Source of the DNA: Marinoscillum sp. 108
GTDB lineage: Bacteria > Bacteroidota > Bacteroidia > Cytophagales > Cyclobacteriaceae
NCBI RefSeq assembly: GCF_902506655.1
Contig: NZ_LR734817.1
Coordinates: 399,667-463,666 of the forward strand
Direction: 5' to 3'
Length of the DNA: 64,000 nucleotides
Under the pieces are notes generated by a model, which made no database searches, had not been told where the DNA came from, and saw only the letters and a list, made by a program, of their open reading frames with translations. This document shows, piece after piece, positions 1 through 8,465 of the stretch. Position 1 is the first letter of the stretch; every line of letters begins with the position of its first letter. The position numbers were made by a program, and so were the translations under genes.

Positions 1-2130
1 CTCGATTTCGCGCGCAGATTTTTTGGAATCTTCGGCCAGCTTCCTGATCTCCTCGGCCACCACTGCAAACCCTCTTCCGGCATCACCTGCCTGAGCTGCT
101 TCGATAGCGGCATTCAATGCCAACAGGTTGGTTTGAGAAGCTATTTCAGTAATCACTCCTAGCGCACGTGATATCTCATTGGAGCGTCTGGTCAGTACCT
201 GAATAGAATCATGTGTATCTGAAGAGAATGCGGCAATGTCTCGCATGCTGAAGCCCACCTTTTTCACGAGGCTCTGACCTTTTTCACTGTTCTCCACTCC
301 ACCTTGTGCGGCTTCATTTATATTTTCTGCCTGCTCACCCATTTCATTGGAAGACCGCAAGATTCCTTCTACCAGGCCAGAGGATTCATCTACTTTCACC
401 ACCTGATTTTGAGCTCCATTGCTCATTTCAGAGATAGACGAAGCTATCTCCCGGGTATTATAGGTCATCTCCTCACTCACCGTTCGCATCTCTACTGAAG
501 ACTCATTCACTATGGTGGCCATTCCAGCTATGTTTTCAATCAATTCATTGATATTATCCAGCGCTTTATTGAAACTAGAAGCCATTACCTGCACATCTCC
601 TCTGGCCTCTTCGTCATATCGCACCGTGAGATCACCTGCAGCCATTGCATCCACCATGGTGTTGATCTTATTAAATGGAAGTGAGATAGAATCCAACAGG
701 TTATTTACTGAATCGCTCAACTCTTTCCATGCACCATCTTCCCAGTCTGTCTTCATCCTGGCAGTCATCAGCTCTCCGTTCTCACCAGCATTCTGAATCA
801 CCTCGCGAGTTTCCCGACTTACGGTTCGTAGGTTTTCGCGCATGCGCAAAAGGGAGATCCCCAACATATCGTTCTTGCCCGAGCTGGCAAATTCGGTATC
901 CAGATTACCCTTCCCAATCAAATGAGAAAATTCGGCCTTTCGGATCAGGTCATCCATCAGTTCGTTGGCAGCAGCTGCTAATACCCCCAGCTCATCCCTG
1001 GATTGAATATTCAGTCGGTTTTCGGCGGACAGATCCCCCTCAGCCAGCTTCGTGAGCAAGAAGCTCGATTTCTCAAGAGACTGAGCAATGGCAGCGGAGA
1101 TCTTATAGGTAATAATCACCAGTACGATGAGACCAGCCAACCCAACAATCAGGGTAACCATAAATACCGCATTGAACTGGGCAGTAATTTCTGAAACGGG
1201 AACCACAAAGCCTGTAGACCAGGGAAAAGAAGATCTGCCAATGGGAATCGCTGCAAAGGAAACGTACACCTGCTCGCCCTGATCTTCGTCATACACCTGA
1301 TAAGAAAAAGAATCTCCATTTTTAATCCTCTCCCTCACGTTGTAAGGGCTTTTCTTCACGATACTCAAAGTATCCATCGACTGGCTAAACAGGCTCTCAT
1401 TCTTATGGGAGATAATAACACCCTGATTGGAAAGGAGAAAAGCGAACCCATTGTCATAATAATCTACCTCAGTTACCCCCTTGAAATCATCTACCGTCAT
1501 ATCAGTACCGATAACGCCGACAAACTTGCCATCAACCTCTATACTGACTGTAGGAGATATTCCCAACAATGAGTCCGTAGCGCCAGACGAATAGTCGTAA
1601 TCCAGATACCAGTATGGTTCTGAAAGTTTTTCGCTGTGATCACGATTGTATTTAAGAAACCAGTAAACTCCCGATGTAGGGTCTCCATCAAGGTTGGCCA
1701 GCTCACCCGAAGAGTTCAGTTTGCCATCGCGCATGTAATAGTTCTTGCGCTCTCTTCCATATGGTTTGTCATACCCATCTTCAATAGCCCATAGCTGCCA
1801 ACTCATCCAGGTAGCATCATATTTTGGATACTGTTTCAGGATGTTCACCATCAGATTCTTTCGGAGCGTATCACGAAGCGGCCGCTTCATAAAGGTGTAG
1901 TCTTTGATGATGTCTGCCATGCTGCGAGCTACGGCCATATCTTCATCCAATATTGCCTTGATCTCATTAGCCTTCTGCTGAGCGTAGGAGTCGGCCAGTT
2001 TCTGTGCCTCATCTATGGCATTGGCTCTCAATTGAAAACTTATATACCCCAATGAAATGATATAGACAAGGACTGTAACCCCCACTATAAAAATCATCAT
2101 CTTCCTCCTGATCGTCAAATTAAAGTTCAT
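1..2130 (-). CDS. Methyl-accepting chemotaxis protein, 3' end cut by window
   Basis: Membrane chemoreceptor that relays an outside signal to CheA/CheW. The gene starts at ATG 2130 and runs off the window at base 1 (710 codons seen; C terminus absent). An N-terminal membrane helix lies at about residues 11-31. A long extracytoplasmic region of dCache type follows (about 35-320; contains [12 protein letters not shown]). A second membrane helix is at about 322-348. Then come HAMP and apparently further HAMP-like repeats ([12 protein letters not shown] and, later, [16 protein letters not shown]). The signalling hairpin tip is visible near the window edge ([17 protein letters not shown]). The multi-HAMP linker and sensor type are inferred from pattern only; the ligand is unknown. 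No che genes are in the window, so its partners cannot be named. Confidence 0.93.
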   Translation of the reverse strand, partial: MNFNLTIRRKMMIFIVGVTVLVYIISLGYISFQLRANAIDEAQKLADSYAQQKANEIKAILDEDMAVARSMADIIKDYTFMKRPLRDTLRKNLMVNILKQYPKYDATWMSWQLWAIEDGYDKPYGRERKNYYMRDGKLNSSGELANLDGDPTSGVYWFLKYNRDHSEKLSEPYWYLDYDYSSGATDSLLGISPTVSIEVDGKFVGVIGTDMTVDDFKGVTEVDYYDNGFAFLLSNQGVIISHKNESLFSQSMDTLSIVKKSPYNVRERIKNGDSFSYQVYDEDQGEQVYVSFAAIPIGRSSFPWSTGFVVPVSEITAQFNAVFMVTLIVGLAGLIVLVIITYKISAAIAQSLEKSSFLLTKLAEGDLSAENRLNIQSRDELGVLAAAANELMDDLIRKAEFSHLIGKGNLDTEFASSGKNDMLGISLLRMRENLRTVSRETREVIQNAGENGELMTARMKTDWEDGAWKELSDSVNNLLDSISLPFNKINTMVDAMAAGDLTVRYDEEARGDVQVMASSFNKALDNINELIENIAGMATIVNESSVEMRTVSEEMTYNTREIASSISEMSNGAQNQVVKVDESSGLVEGILRSSNEMGEQAENINEAAQGGVENSEKGQSLVKKVGFSMRDIAAFSSDTHDSIQVLTRRSNEISRALGVITEIASQTNLLALNAAIEAAQAGDAGRGFAVVAEEIRKLAEDSKKSAREIE

Positions 2131-2386
2131 ACCTAAAAGCTTGTATTTTCACATGGAGCATATTGCTGGTTGCTCATTATAAAAGAAGACATTTTAGTTG
2201 ACAATTTCACGACAATTAGACCTATCCCGAATAATTTCATTATGAACTGGATAAAGTAGGGGACGAATGATTACCAAATCAGAATTATTTGGTCATTTCT
2301 AGTAATAAAATAACAACATTAGGGCTCATTTATTAACAACACCTCATCCGATACCATATCGTTCAATGGGCGTCTACAACCCATGA

Positions 2387-2956
2387 TTATGCCTGAGAAC
2401 TCTCAATCTCCTCACACAGTCGTTGATACCAATCCTGACCAAATCTTCTGATCAGCGGGTCCTTCAGAAATTTGTATACCGGCACCGAGAGTTTTTCGCC
2501 CAGTTCGCAGGCAGGGGAGCAAATGTGCCAACGATCATAATTCAGGGCCAAAAAATCGTGAAGTTTGGCTACTCTTATGGGGTATAGGTGGCAAGAGATC
2601 GGCTTCCGGATAGAGGTCTTCCCGTCACGCCAGGCTTGCTCTATGCTGCATTTCAATATTTTCTTCTCATCATAAAAGGCAAAGGCACACTCCTTATTAT
2701 CAATGGTAGTGGTACTAAAATCTCCTTCTTCATCCAACAAATAGGCACCATTGGCCTCCAGTGCGGCGATTGCCTGAGCAGACAGATAGGGCTTCACTAC
2801 CTCCATCACCTCCTCCATGTCTGCCAGTTCGTCTTTATCCAGAGGAGCACCCAGGTCGCCCTCCACGCAGCAGGCTCCCTTACATTTGTCAAGGTCGCAA
2901 ACGAAAAATTGCTCCTTGATATCGTCTGAAATGAGTGTTTGATCTATCTGTATCAT
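2387..2956 (-). CDS. DUF3109 family cysteine-rich protein
   Basis: A 189-residue soluble protein of the DUF3109 family, common in Bacteroidota and of unknown function. The N-terminal cluster CDLDKCKGACC (Cys20, 25, 29, 30) plus later cysteines (in ECAFAF, KCSIEQ, SCHLYP and CSPAC) resemble the metal- or Fe-S-binding pattern of YkgJ/CxxCxxCC-type proteins. The distribution suggests two metal sites or one cluster, but this is inference. No signal peptide or membrane segment is seen. It starts at ATG 2956. It is a single-gene unit: the next gene on this strand (the chemoreceptor) begins 256 bases downstream, across an AT-rich gap with no strong terminator. Confidence 0.85.
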   Translation of the reverse strand: MIQIDQTLISDDIKEQFFVCDLDKCKGACCVEGDLGAPLDKDELADMEEVMEVVKPYLSAQAIAALEANGAYLLDEEGDFSTTTIDNKECAFAFYDEKKILKCSIEQAWRDGKTSIRKPISCHLYPIRVAKLHDFLALNYDRWHICSPACELGEKLSVPVYKFLKDPLIRRFGQDWYQRLCEEIESSQA

Positions 2957-3117
2957 GCCTTCTTGTTAACCACCACAAAGGTATTCCAATGCCACTTTAT
3001 ATTGATTAGAAATATTTTTTTCTAAAAATCCAAACTCTTTTAACCATTCTCGCGTTATCCTTGTACTTACATATATGTATGTACATTAAAATTAACTAAA
3101 GAAACACAAAACAAACC

Positions 3118-3696
3118 ATGTTACAATCAATCATTTTATCATTAGCCATGTTGGTATCTTCCGGTGAAGGGACTGAGGCAAATTACAAAGTAGACACAAA
3201 AGCCAGTACCGTAGAGTGGTTGGGCAAAAAGGTAACCGGACAGCACAATGGACTGGTCAACCTGAAGGAAGGCTCATTTGAATTTAAAGACGGGGTACTG
3301 ACAGGGGGTACTTTCACTGTGGACATGACCACTATAGTAGACTCTGACATGACAGGAGAATACAAAGGCAAGCTGGAAGGTCACCTGAAATCTGACGATT
3401 TCTTTGGTGTAGCCAAGTATCCTACTTCCGTTTTCACCATTACCAAAGCGGTACCACAGGGGCCAGGCAAATACAAAATAGTTGGTAACATCACCATCAA
3501 AGGCAAAACTGAAGAAATTCAATTCCCGGCTACTTTGGAAGAAAAAGATGGCAAGGTAACCGGTACCGCTTCTTTGACCATTGACCGATCAAAATTTGAC
3601 GTAAGATATGGATCAGGCAGCTTCTTTGATGACCTGGGGGATAAAACCATCTATGATGACTTTGAACTGACGGTGAACATCGTAGCGAGCAAGTAA
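3118..3696 (+). CDS. YceI family protein, exported lipid-binding lipocalin-like
   Basis: YceI-type eight-stranded barrel, a family known to hold polyisoprenoid or other amphiphilic ligands in the periplasm. 192 residues, the normal length. A short hydrophobic N terminus (about 1-17) looks like a signal peptide. The mature part starts with the family pattern YKVDTKASTVEWLGKKVTGQHNG and continues through the typical 'KGKTEEIQFPATL' strand and a C-terminal SLTIDRSKFDVRYGSGSF segment that is diagnostic for YceI. It starts at ATG 3118, after an AT-rich leader, and is followed by a strong hairpin terminator. It is monocistronic. The ligand and physiological role are not shown by the sequence. Confidence 0.92.
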   Translation: MLQSIILSLAMLVSSGEGTEANYKVDTKASTVEWLGKKVTGQHNGLVNLKEGSFEFKDGVLTGGTFTVDMTTIVDSDMTGEYKGKLEGHLKSDDFFGVAKYPTSVFTITKAVPQGPGKYKIVGNITIKGKTEEIQFPATLEEKDGKVTGTASLTIDRSKFDVRYGSGSFFDDLGDKTIYDDFELTVNIVASK

Positions 3697-3749
3697 AAAT
3701 ATAAATGATAGTAGCCCTGTCTACCTGTACCAGGTGATTTAGGCTAGCA

Positions 3750-3784
3750 CAAAAAAGCCCCGGAAAATTCCGGGGCTTTTTTGG
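3750..3784 (+). terminator. Rho-independent terminator after YceI gene
   Basis: Perfect GC-rich stem GCCCCGGAA/TTCCGGGGC around a short loop, followed by a T run (and preceded by an A run, so it can act on both strands). It lies 54 bases after the YceI stop codon. Confidence 0.85.
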
Positions 3785-3901
3785 TTTCAAAAGATTTCAA
3801 ATATTGAGATGGCTCAAACTCCCTCGAGAATAAATCCCGGATACATCAAATGATCAGGATAGATATTTAGAGTAACCTCTTGGAGTATAGCTTTCTGTTT
3901 A

Positions 3902-4645
3902 TCAGGACAACAAATACTGATGGATCCAGTATGGAATCTGGTTTGTTTTGGCAATTACCTCTTTACCATTGTATACTTCCAAAATGAGCTTTGGTTCTTT
4001 CCCGGAGTTATCCCAGATAAATGATCGATAGGTATTGGAAACTGTTTCTTTCAATAACTCCAAACTGTTATAATACCTCTTCTCAATGAGTTCTTTCTCC
4101 ACATGATGTCCTCCTTTTTTAACCCTGAGATTCACCCTCTCAATATTTATTTTAGGAGATGATGTGCAGATAAAATATAGGTAAGTTTTGTAGCCATTCT
4201 GATTGGCTCTTTTGATTAAATCAATCTTAGATGGATGTGACATCACAGTCTCAAAGGTCATTTTCTTCCCCTTATTGAGTAATTCTTGTCTTAAAAATTC
4301 TGCGATAAGAGCTGCTTCATATGACACTTCTGCTGAATTGTCCACTAGAATATTTTCTTCATTGAGACGCATATCAAGTTTATAGCCCATTGAACCAGCT
4401 TTCTTAGTCATGCCATGATTTTGAATGAAAGAATCGAACAACTTTGGGTCGATTGAATCTAGATTGTAACTGGAAAGGTCAAACTTGCCTGATAAACTAA
4501 CTTCCTTTTCTATGTCATCGGCATTGATATAGAAGCCTACATCAAAACTTGATTTGATTAATTCTATGATGGTGGTTTTACCGGATCCATTAGGACCACC
4601 AAAAACCCTCAATCGACGATTCTTAATGTAAGGTGAGTTTGGCAT
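3902..4645 (-). CDS. COG4185 zeta-toxin-like P-loop ATPase/kinase
   Basis: Putative toxin kinase related to the zeta/PezT fold. 247 residues. The P-loop is GGPNGSGKTT (about residues 16-25), followed by INADDIEKEV (about 40-49), the place where zeta kinases carry the substrate-binding NxDD/R segment. The C-terminal third has the COG4185 signature RVKKGGHHVEKELIEKRYY, likely the lid and arginine region. In zeta toxins the target is UDP-N-acetylglucosamine; whether that holds for COG4185 members is not established. It starts at ATG 4645, inside the 3' end of the small upstream gene (23-base overlap), so the two are probably translationally coupled. The gene is visibly richer in A+T than its neighbours, suggesting transfer. 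Confidence 0.8.
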   Translation of the reverse strand: MPNSPYIKNRRLRVFGGPNGSGKTTIIELIKSSFDVGFYINADDIEKEVSLSGKFDLSSYNLDSIDPKLFDSFIQNHGMTKKAGSMGYKLDMRLNEENILVDNSAEVSYEAALIAEFLRQELLNKGKKMTFETVMSHPSKIDLIKRANQNGYKTYLYFICTSSPKINIERVNLRVKKGGHHVEKELIEKRYYNSLELLKETVSNTYRSFIWDNSGKEPKLILEVYNGKEVIAKTNQIPYWIHQYLLS

Positions 4646-4877
4646 CTTGATCTATTGTTACAGGTGTATTATTCAGTCTTCCTATAACTTCAATCCTACC
4701 ATTTGGAAATTCTCTGACTATCTCAGAACCCCTAGCATAAGTAATATAATGGCCCGCTTCCTTTGCTGATGCAATACCTTTTCGAACCCCTCTAACAATT
4801 ACTTTCACAAGTTGGCCGTGATGTTTAGGAGTTTCCTCAATATAACTAAGCGTCTTTCTTCTAGCAGATTTTGACAT
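4623..4877 (-). CDS. Small putative antitoxin upstream of zeta-like toxin
   Basis: An 84-residue basic protein beginning MSKSARRKTLSYIEE. An in-frame TTG-type start further upstream (4916) is possible, but the ATG at 4877 gives a more normal N terminus. The C-terminal half (RGSEIVREFPNGRIEVIGRL) looks like a small beta-rich fold. I do not recognise a named family. The antitoxin role is inferred only from position: it precedes and overlaps by 23 bases a COG4185 zeta-like kinase, the usual antitoxin-first order. It shares the same low GC content as its partner. Alternative: an accessory or regulatory protein unrelated to neutralisation. Confidence 0.6.
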   Translation of the reverse strand: MSKSARRKTLSYIEETPKHHGQLVKVIVRGVRKGIASAKEAGHYITYARGSEIVREFPNGRIEVIGRLNNTPVTIDQDAKLTLH

Positions 4878-5060
4878 GATGTAAATATAACAGTGAATGG
4901 CCACTATTATGTTCACTAACTATACATTTATGTATACGAAGAGTACAAAGCACTACATTCGGCGAATAAAACATACCCATTGAATTTGCCAGTTTTAACC
5001 GCTCCCGGATATACTCGTTCTACCCTGATTGAATCATTAAAAAACCCCTCACCCAAAAAC

Positions 5061-5090
5061 AAAAAACCCTTCTCTTTTGGAGAAGGGCTT
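5061..5090 (-). terminator. Terminator after tRNA-Leu(CAA)
   Basis: Stem CCCTTCTC/GAGAAGGG with a TTTT-type loop. On the minus strand it is followed by a run of T. It sits just 3' of the tRNA. Confidence 0.8.
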
Positions 5091-5093
5091 TTG

Positions 5094-5175
5094 TACCTGA
5101 GGCCGGAATCGAACCGGCACTCCTTGCGGAACACGAGTTTGAGTCGTGCGCGTCTACCAGTTCCGCCACTCAGGC
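5094..5175 (-). tRNA. tRNA-Leu (CAA anticodon)
   Basis: Minus-strand cloverleaf of 82 nt. The acceptor stem is GCCTGAG with CTCAGGT, closed by one G-U pair, and the discriminator is A. The anticodon stem CACGA/TCGTG holds the loop CTCAAAC, giving anticodon CAA (reads UUG). A long variable arm and the T arm GGTTCGATTCC are present, as expected for a class II tRNA-Leu. The 3' CCA is not encoded, so it must be added after transcription. A truncated copy of its 5' half lies about 40 bases upstream on the same strand. Confidence 0.96.
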
Positions 5176-5216
5176 TTGTTAAATGCTCACCGAACTCATC
5201 AATCAAATCCGGCAAA

Positions 5217-5260
5217 TCTGAGCGTCTACCTCCCGATAGTTATCGGGATCGCCACTCAGA
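5217..5260 (-). pseudogene. tRNA-Leu-like remnant interrupted by an 18-base palindrome
   Basis: On the minus strand this repeats the 5' half of the adjacent tRNA-Leu(CAA): TGAGTGGCG and then GGTAGACGC match exactly. The five bases between them (GAACT) are replaced by 19 bases carrying the palindrome TCCCGATAACTATCGGGA (5231-5248). After GGTAGACGC the sequence closes with CTCAGA, which can pair with the TCTGAG at the start. The result is a mini-stem that mimics an acceptor stem but has no anticodon arm. It cannot be a functional tRNA. It is either a decayed duplicate hit by a small palindromic repeat or a structured RNA element. Confidence 0.6.
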
Positions 5261-5352
5261 CTTCTTAGGTTGGAACTGAATTCCATCAGGGTTTTCACAG
5301 ACCCTGCCGATAAACGGATGGCAAAAGTATTTAAATGATTTAATTAATACAA

Positions 5353-5383
5353 CAAAAAAGGGATGTCAAAACTGACATCCCCA
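5353..5383 (-). terminator. Terminator for exported protein gene
   Basis: Stem GGATGTCA/TGACATCC. On the minus strand it is followed by TTTTTT. It lies 27 bases after the stop codon of the minus-strand gene at 5410-5988. Confidence 0.8.
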
Positions 5384-5409
5384 TTATTAGTTCTTTTGAG
5401 TTTCAGATT

Positions 5410-5988
5410 TTAAAAAGCAAACTTTTCTTCTTTGATCAATTTGCTGTCGTGATACAGGAGGAAAGTCACATCTCCACTCTTCAGGCTTTGGAAGTTGAAG
5501 CTCTTGTGCACCTGATTGTCCTGATCGAATGATTCTTTGTATACCACATCTCTGGCTTCATCCAGGATGTAGAGAGTCAGTGACTTACCTTGCTCTTTAG
5601 CCCCTACCATGGCGATCTTACGGTCAGCTTTCTGATCAAATGAAAACACAAAGCTGGAGATATCTCCAATCTTCAGATCTTCACTGAAAACGTATCCGCT
5701 TGACTTTACCTGGATCTGGTAATCCCCGTCGGGGAGGTTCGTGAGATCAAACTTTTTGGAGAAACCTGCTGACTTTAAATTTTCTTTATAAACTAAGTGT
5801 TGTTTCTCGTCGAAAAGCTGGATGGTCACATTCTCTTCATTTGCAGCCTGATAAATTACTTTGTATAACTTATCCTCTTCGGCCACAACCTTACAGATGG
5901 TAGCCATGTAAGCAGAGTCTGCTGAGTAGGCTACTGATGCACTAAAAACTGTTAATAGTGCAAGTACGTGTTTGATTGAATGTTTCAT
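5410..5988 (-). CDS. Exported protein of unknown function with two internal repeats
   Basis: About 192 residues. It starts at the second ATG (5988), which gives a clean signal peptide (MKHSIKHVLALLTVFSAS, cleavage near AYS-AD); an in-frame ATG at 6000 is also possible. The mature part is beta-rich and seems to contain two related modules: 'VYKENLKSAGFSKKFDL...' and, about 75 residues later, 'VYKESFDQDNQVHKSFNF...'. Each describes a strand, a turn and a strand ending in a Gly-Asp loop. This resembles the small Ig-like or T9SS-sorting-like folds common in exported Bacteroidota proteins, but there is no firm family match. It is likely periplasmic or surface. It stands alone with its own terminator. 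Confidence 0.7.
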   Translation of the reverse strand: MKHSIKHVLALLTVFSASVAYSADSAYMATICKVVAEEDKLYKVIYQAANEENVTIQLFDEKQHLVYKENLKSAGFSKKFDLTNLPDGDYQIQVKSSGYVFSEDLKIGDISSFVFSFDQKADRKIAMVGAKEQGKSLTLYILDEARDVVYKESFDQDNQVHKSFNFQSLKSGDVTFLLYHDSKLIKEEKFAF

Positions 5989-6291
5989 AGTTCTATTCAT
6001 TTTTCGTTATGAATTACATTACAAAGTTGAATAGATTCTGGTATCATTCGCAAGTAAATGCTGTTTTTATTGAATGAATTAATAGTCAAATAACAAATAT
6101 TTACACTTTGCGTAATGTAAAAACGATTTCATTGAAAATGTGATGGTTTATCTCCTATGATGACCGATTGCATTGTATTATTTTTATCATTCATGTAAAC
6201 ATTCTAATGATTACATGAAAAACCGGCCAAAAATTCACTTTAAGCCGGTTTTCCCACACATTCTTTTGAGGTATATAGAGAAACGCAAATT
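5989..6291. other. AT-rich intergenic region, promoter of exported protein gene
   Basis: About 300 bases with no credible gene. The part next to 5988 should hold the promoter of the exported protein. The part next to 6291 holds the terminator of the SRPBCC gene (6216-6253). The rest is strongly A+T-rich (for example around 6060-6190), with no other repeat or hairpin that stands out. Confidence 0.6.
6216..6253 (-). terminator. Terminator for SRPBCC/GyrI-like gene
   Basis: Inverted repeat AAACCGGC/GCCGGTTT. On the minus strand it is followed by a T run. It lies 39 bases after the stop codon. Confidence 0.75.
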
Positions 6292-7290
6292 TTATTGTAC
6301 CGGATAGTAAATATTGGTGGTCCAAGTAGCTGTATCCGGGTTGGTCTCAGGGTCTGTGATGTATTCTTCCCAGGGATTATCTACCAGATCGTAGTTATAA
6401 AAAGCTGCAAACTCCATGATTTGATCATATCCTTTGTCCAGATTTTCATATCCACCCTGGCAGTTGAGAACTATGGCCGGCCCGCCTTCCTGGCGAAACA
6501 ACTCAATGCGCCCGCTACCGCTCAACGGGTCGGCCACTGGATATCCGCAAACGAAGGATAGATCAGCATAGCCGAAATCCGTGAAGACAGCCAGGGGATT
6601 GCCGGTGGCCTCCACTCCGCGTATAGACATATAAGTGACCAGTTCACCATAATTCTGCGCCATCATGGTAGACACCAGTGCCGGGTCATTCACAGTAGAG
6701 TCCCTGATGCCCAGATACTGAAAAGGCGCTATGGTTCTTAAATTCATGGGAAACTGAAAATCTGGCGCCGACTCCACCCGTTCTTTCAAGGCCAGCAGTC
6801 CCTGCTCATAATCTTCTCCCAAAAACCCATCGATACCCAGCATGAAAATTTTGGCCAATCCCTGCACATCGAATTCGTCATAGGTCCAGACCACCTCAGT
6901 GCCCCCCGCTACGGGATTCAGAATAAAGGCCGCTGTTGGGTCACTTTCGTATTCATCAAACTTCATCAGGTTCACCACCTTGCGGTTTTCCATCACCTCA
7001 ACGATCTGCATAGATCCATTGCCCACCACAGTACTCTTCCATGAAATTCTGGCTCCCACACCAATCACCGGTCCATCCCACAGATACTCTGCCATAGGAT
7101 CCTTTGTGGCCCATGGTGACCATTCGTTAAAGGTCCTGAACGATATCAACTCCGTATACACCGCCTCAGGTTGGCTTTCAATTAATATCTTACGCTCCAT
7201 GTGAGCATTATCCGGTAGCAAATAAATAGTTATGAGCACTACCGTGGCAAGAATCATCAGAATGATTCCTACGATTTTAATTGCTTTCAT
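6292..7290 (-). CDS. SRPBCC (polyketide cyclase-like) plus GyrI-like effector-binding fusion
   Basis: 332 residues. The N terminus has one membrane helix (about 5-25, MKAIKIVGIILMILATVVL), so the protein is probably anchored. Residues about 30-165 form a START/SRPBCC-type ligand pocket (FRTFNEWSPWATKDP is the usual opening). Residues about 185-332 resemble the GyrI-like/AraC effector-binding fold (starting LRTIAPFQYLGIRDS, ending with the typical IYYPVQ tail). Both halves bind small hydrophobic molecules in other proteins; no enzyme activity is established. It is a monocistronic gene, divergent from an RDD membrane protein 54 bases away. The partner ligand cannot be told from sequence. Confidence 0.82.
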   Translation of the reverse strand: MKAIKIVGIILMILATVVLITIYLLPDNAHMERKILIESQPEAVYTELISFRTFNEWSPWATKDPMAEYLWDGPVIGVGARISWKSTVVGNGSMQIVEVMENRKVVNLMKFDEYESDPTAAFILNPVAGGTEVVWTYDEFDVQGLAKIFMLGIDGFLGEDYEQGLLALKERVESAPDFQFPMNLRTIAPFQYLGIRDSTVNDPALVSTMMAQNYGELVTYMSIRGVEATGNPLAVFTDFGYADLSFVCGYPVADPLSGSGRIELFRQEGGPAIVLNCQGGYENLDKGYDQIMEFAAFYNYDLVDNPWEEYITDPETNPDTATWTTNIYYPVQ

Positions 7291-7344
7291 CTTTGAGATT
7301 GTGATTGAGTTTTTTCAATATAGCGGAAAATTAAGAGAAGCACG

Positions 7345-7731
7345 ATGCATCCTGTTGGATTTTGGACCAGATTGATGGCGCACAATATAGACCTGATAGT
7401 TATGCTACCGGTCTATTATCTGATGAGCTTCTTCATTGATTCAAACCAGATCCTCATTTGGCTATGTCTGGTAGTCACTTATCTCTATGAAGTGATAGCC
7501 ATAGCCAGCTCCTGGAGCGGCACCCTGGGCAAGAAAATGATGAAAATAAAAGTGACCAATGATGACCTGACACCAGTCTCTCCCTGGAAGTCCGCCCTGA
7601 GGGCCTTTGTAAAAGCCTTCTCCGTGCTCACACTTTTCATCGGTTACCTCACCATTGTACTGCACCCTCAGAAAAAAAGTCTCCATGATCTGGTGATGAA
7701 AACTTCCGTTATTTTTTCTCCCACTGACTGA
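7345..7731 (+). CDS. RDD family membrane protein
   Basis: 128 residues with the RDD domain pattern: GFWTRLMAHNIDLIVMLPVYY at the start (R then D in the first helix region), central helix IWLCLVVTYLYEVIAI, the conserved SGTLGKKMMKIKVT loop, and a last helix followed by 'HPQKKSLHDLVMKTSVI'. Three membrane helices are predicted. RDD proteins are often proposed as transporters, and some act as sodium/proton antiporters, but the role here is unknown. It starts at ATG 7345, after a divergent spacer shared with the SRPBCC gene. A second membrane protein follows on the same strand after 74 bases. Confidence 0.88.
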   Translation: MHPVGFWTRLMAHNIDLIVMLPVYYLMSFFIDSNQILIWLCLVVTYLYEVIAIASSWSGTLGKKMMKIKVTNDDLTPVSPWKSALRAFVKAFSVLTLFIGYLTIVLHPQKKSLHDLVMKTSVIFSPTD

Positions 7732-7805
7732 TTTTTCATTTATTCATTCGAATGGAAACTATAGAATATCGTATCTTTCGCCTTTGTAACTATTAGCAAT
7801 TCAAA

Positions 7806-8381
7806 ATGGCACAAGATTCTGGTATTAAAAGATTTGAAAATTTCTTCGAGGGTTTCATGTTCTGGAGTAGATGGGTGCAAGCGCCACTTTATACAGGACT
7901 TACTATAGGAGCCTTCCTTTATCTGGTTAAATTCTTTCAGGAACTCTATCATACTTTTCAACAAACCACATCTCTTCACGAAACTGAGATGATGCTTCGT
8001 ATTCTGGGCCTGGTGGATATCTCCATGGTAATGAACCTTGTGGTCATGGTAACAATAGGTGGTTACTCTATTTTCACCAGTAGAATAGATGTGGACTCAC
8101 ACGAAGACAAGCCGCTTTGGCTGGAGGATCTGGATGCAGGACAGTTGAAAATTAAGCTGGCTACTTCGCTGGCATCAATCTCCGGGGTTCAGTTACTTAA
8201 AACTTTCATTGATTACCGGGAAGCGGAGCAAAAAGCCGGAGCTGAAGGGATCATTATTGAAATCGTTATTCACATGGTCTTCATCATCTCTGCCCTTCTA
8301 CTGGCGCAGACAGAAAAAATCACTCACAGCTATAAGCATGGACATGCTGCTGCCGTGAAGTTTAGCGACGAGGATCATTAA
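7806..8381 (+). CDS. YqhA/UPF0114 family inner-membrane protein
   Basis: 191 residues with the TIGR00645 pattern: FENFFEGFMFWSRWVQAPLY at the N terminus, two or three membrane helices, the conserved 'VMVTIGGYSIFTSRID' segment, and a C-terminal helix at about residues 155-172. The E. coli homologue YqhA is a membrane protein of unknown function. It starts at ATG 7806 and ends before a strong bidirectional terminator. Confidence 0.9.
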   Translation: MAQDSGIKRFENFFEGFMFWSRWVQAPLYTGLTIGAFLYLVKFFQELYHTFQQTTSLHETEMMLRILGLVDISMVMNLVVMVTIGGYSIFTSRIDVDSHEDKPLWLEDLDAGQLKIKLATSLASISGVQLLKTFIDYREAEQKAGAEGIIIEIVIHMVFIISALLLAQTEKITHSYKHGHAAAVKFSDEDH

Positions 8382-8397
8382 AAAATAATACAGACTA

Positions 8398-8443
8398 AAA
8401 ACTAAAGCCGCCGCGATATCCATCGCGGCGGCTTTAGTTTTTT
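8398..8443. terminator. Strong bidirectional terminator
   Basis: Long stem ACTAAAGCCGCCGCGAT with its complement, flanked by A and T runs. It separates two convergent genes. Confidence 0.9.
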
Positions 8444-8465
8444 ACATTGAGCTCAAAGTCCAACA

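Noticed and set aside
304-1194. Several plus-strand open frames of 60-110 codons
   Set aside because: They lie antisense to the chemoreceptor, which has clear domains and motifs; the frames show low-complexity, non-typical composition.
5217-5260. tRNA remnant as an integrase attachment site
   Set aside because: Integrating elements normally copy the 3' end of a tRNA; this copy is of the 5' half, and no integrase or second repeat is present in the window.
4928-5279. Open frames on both strands across tRNA-Leu(CAA) (for example 4980-5279 plus)
   Set aside because: They run through the tRNA, its terminator and the remnant; no protein-like pattern or homologous feature.
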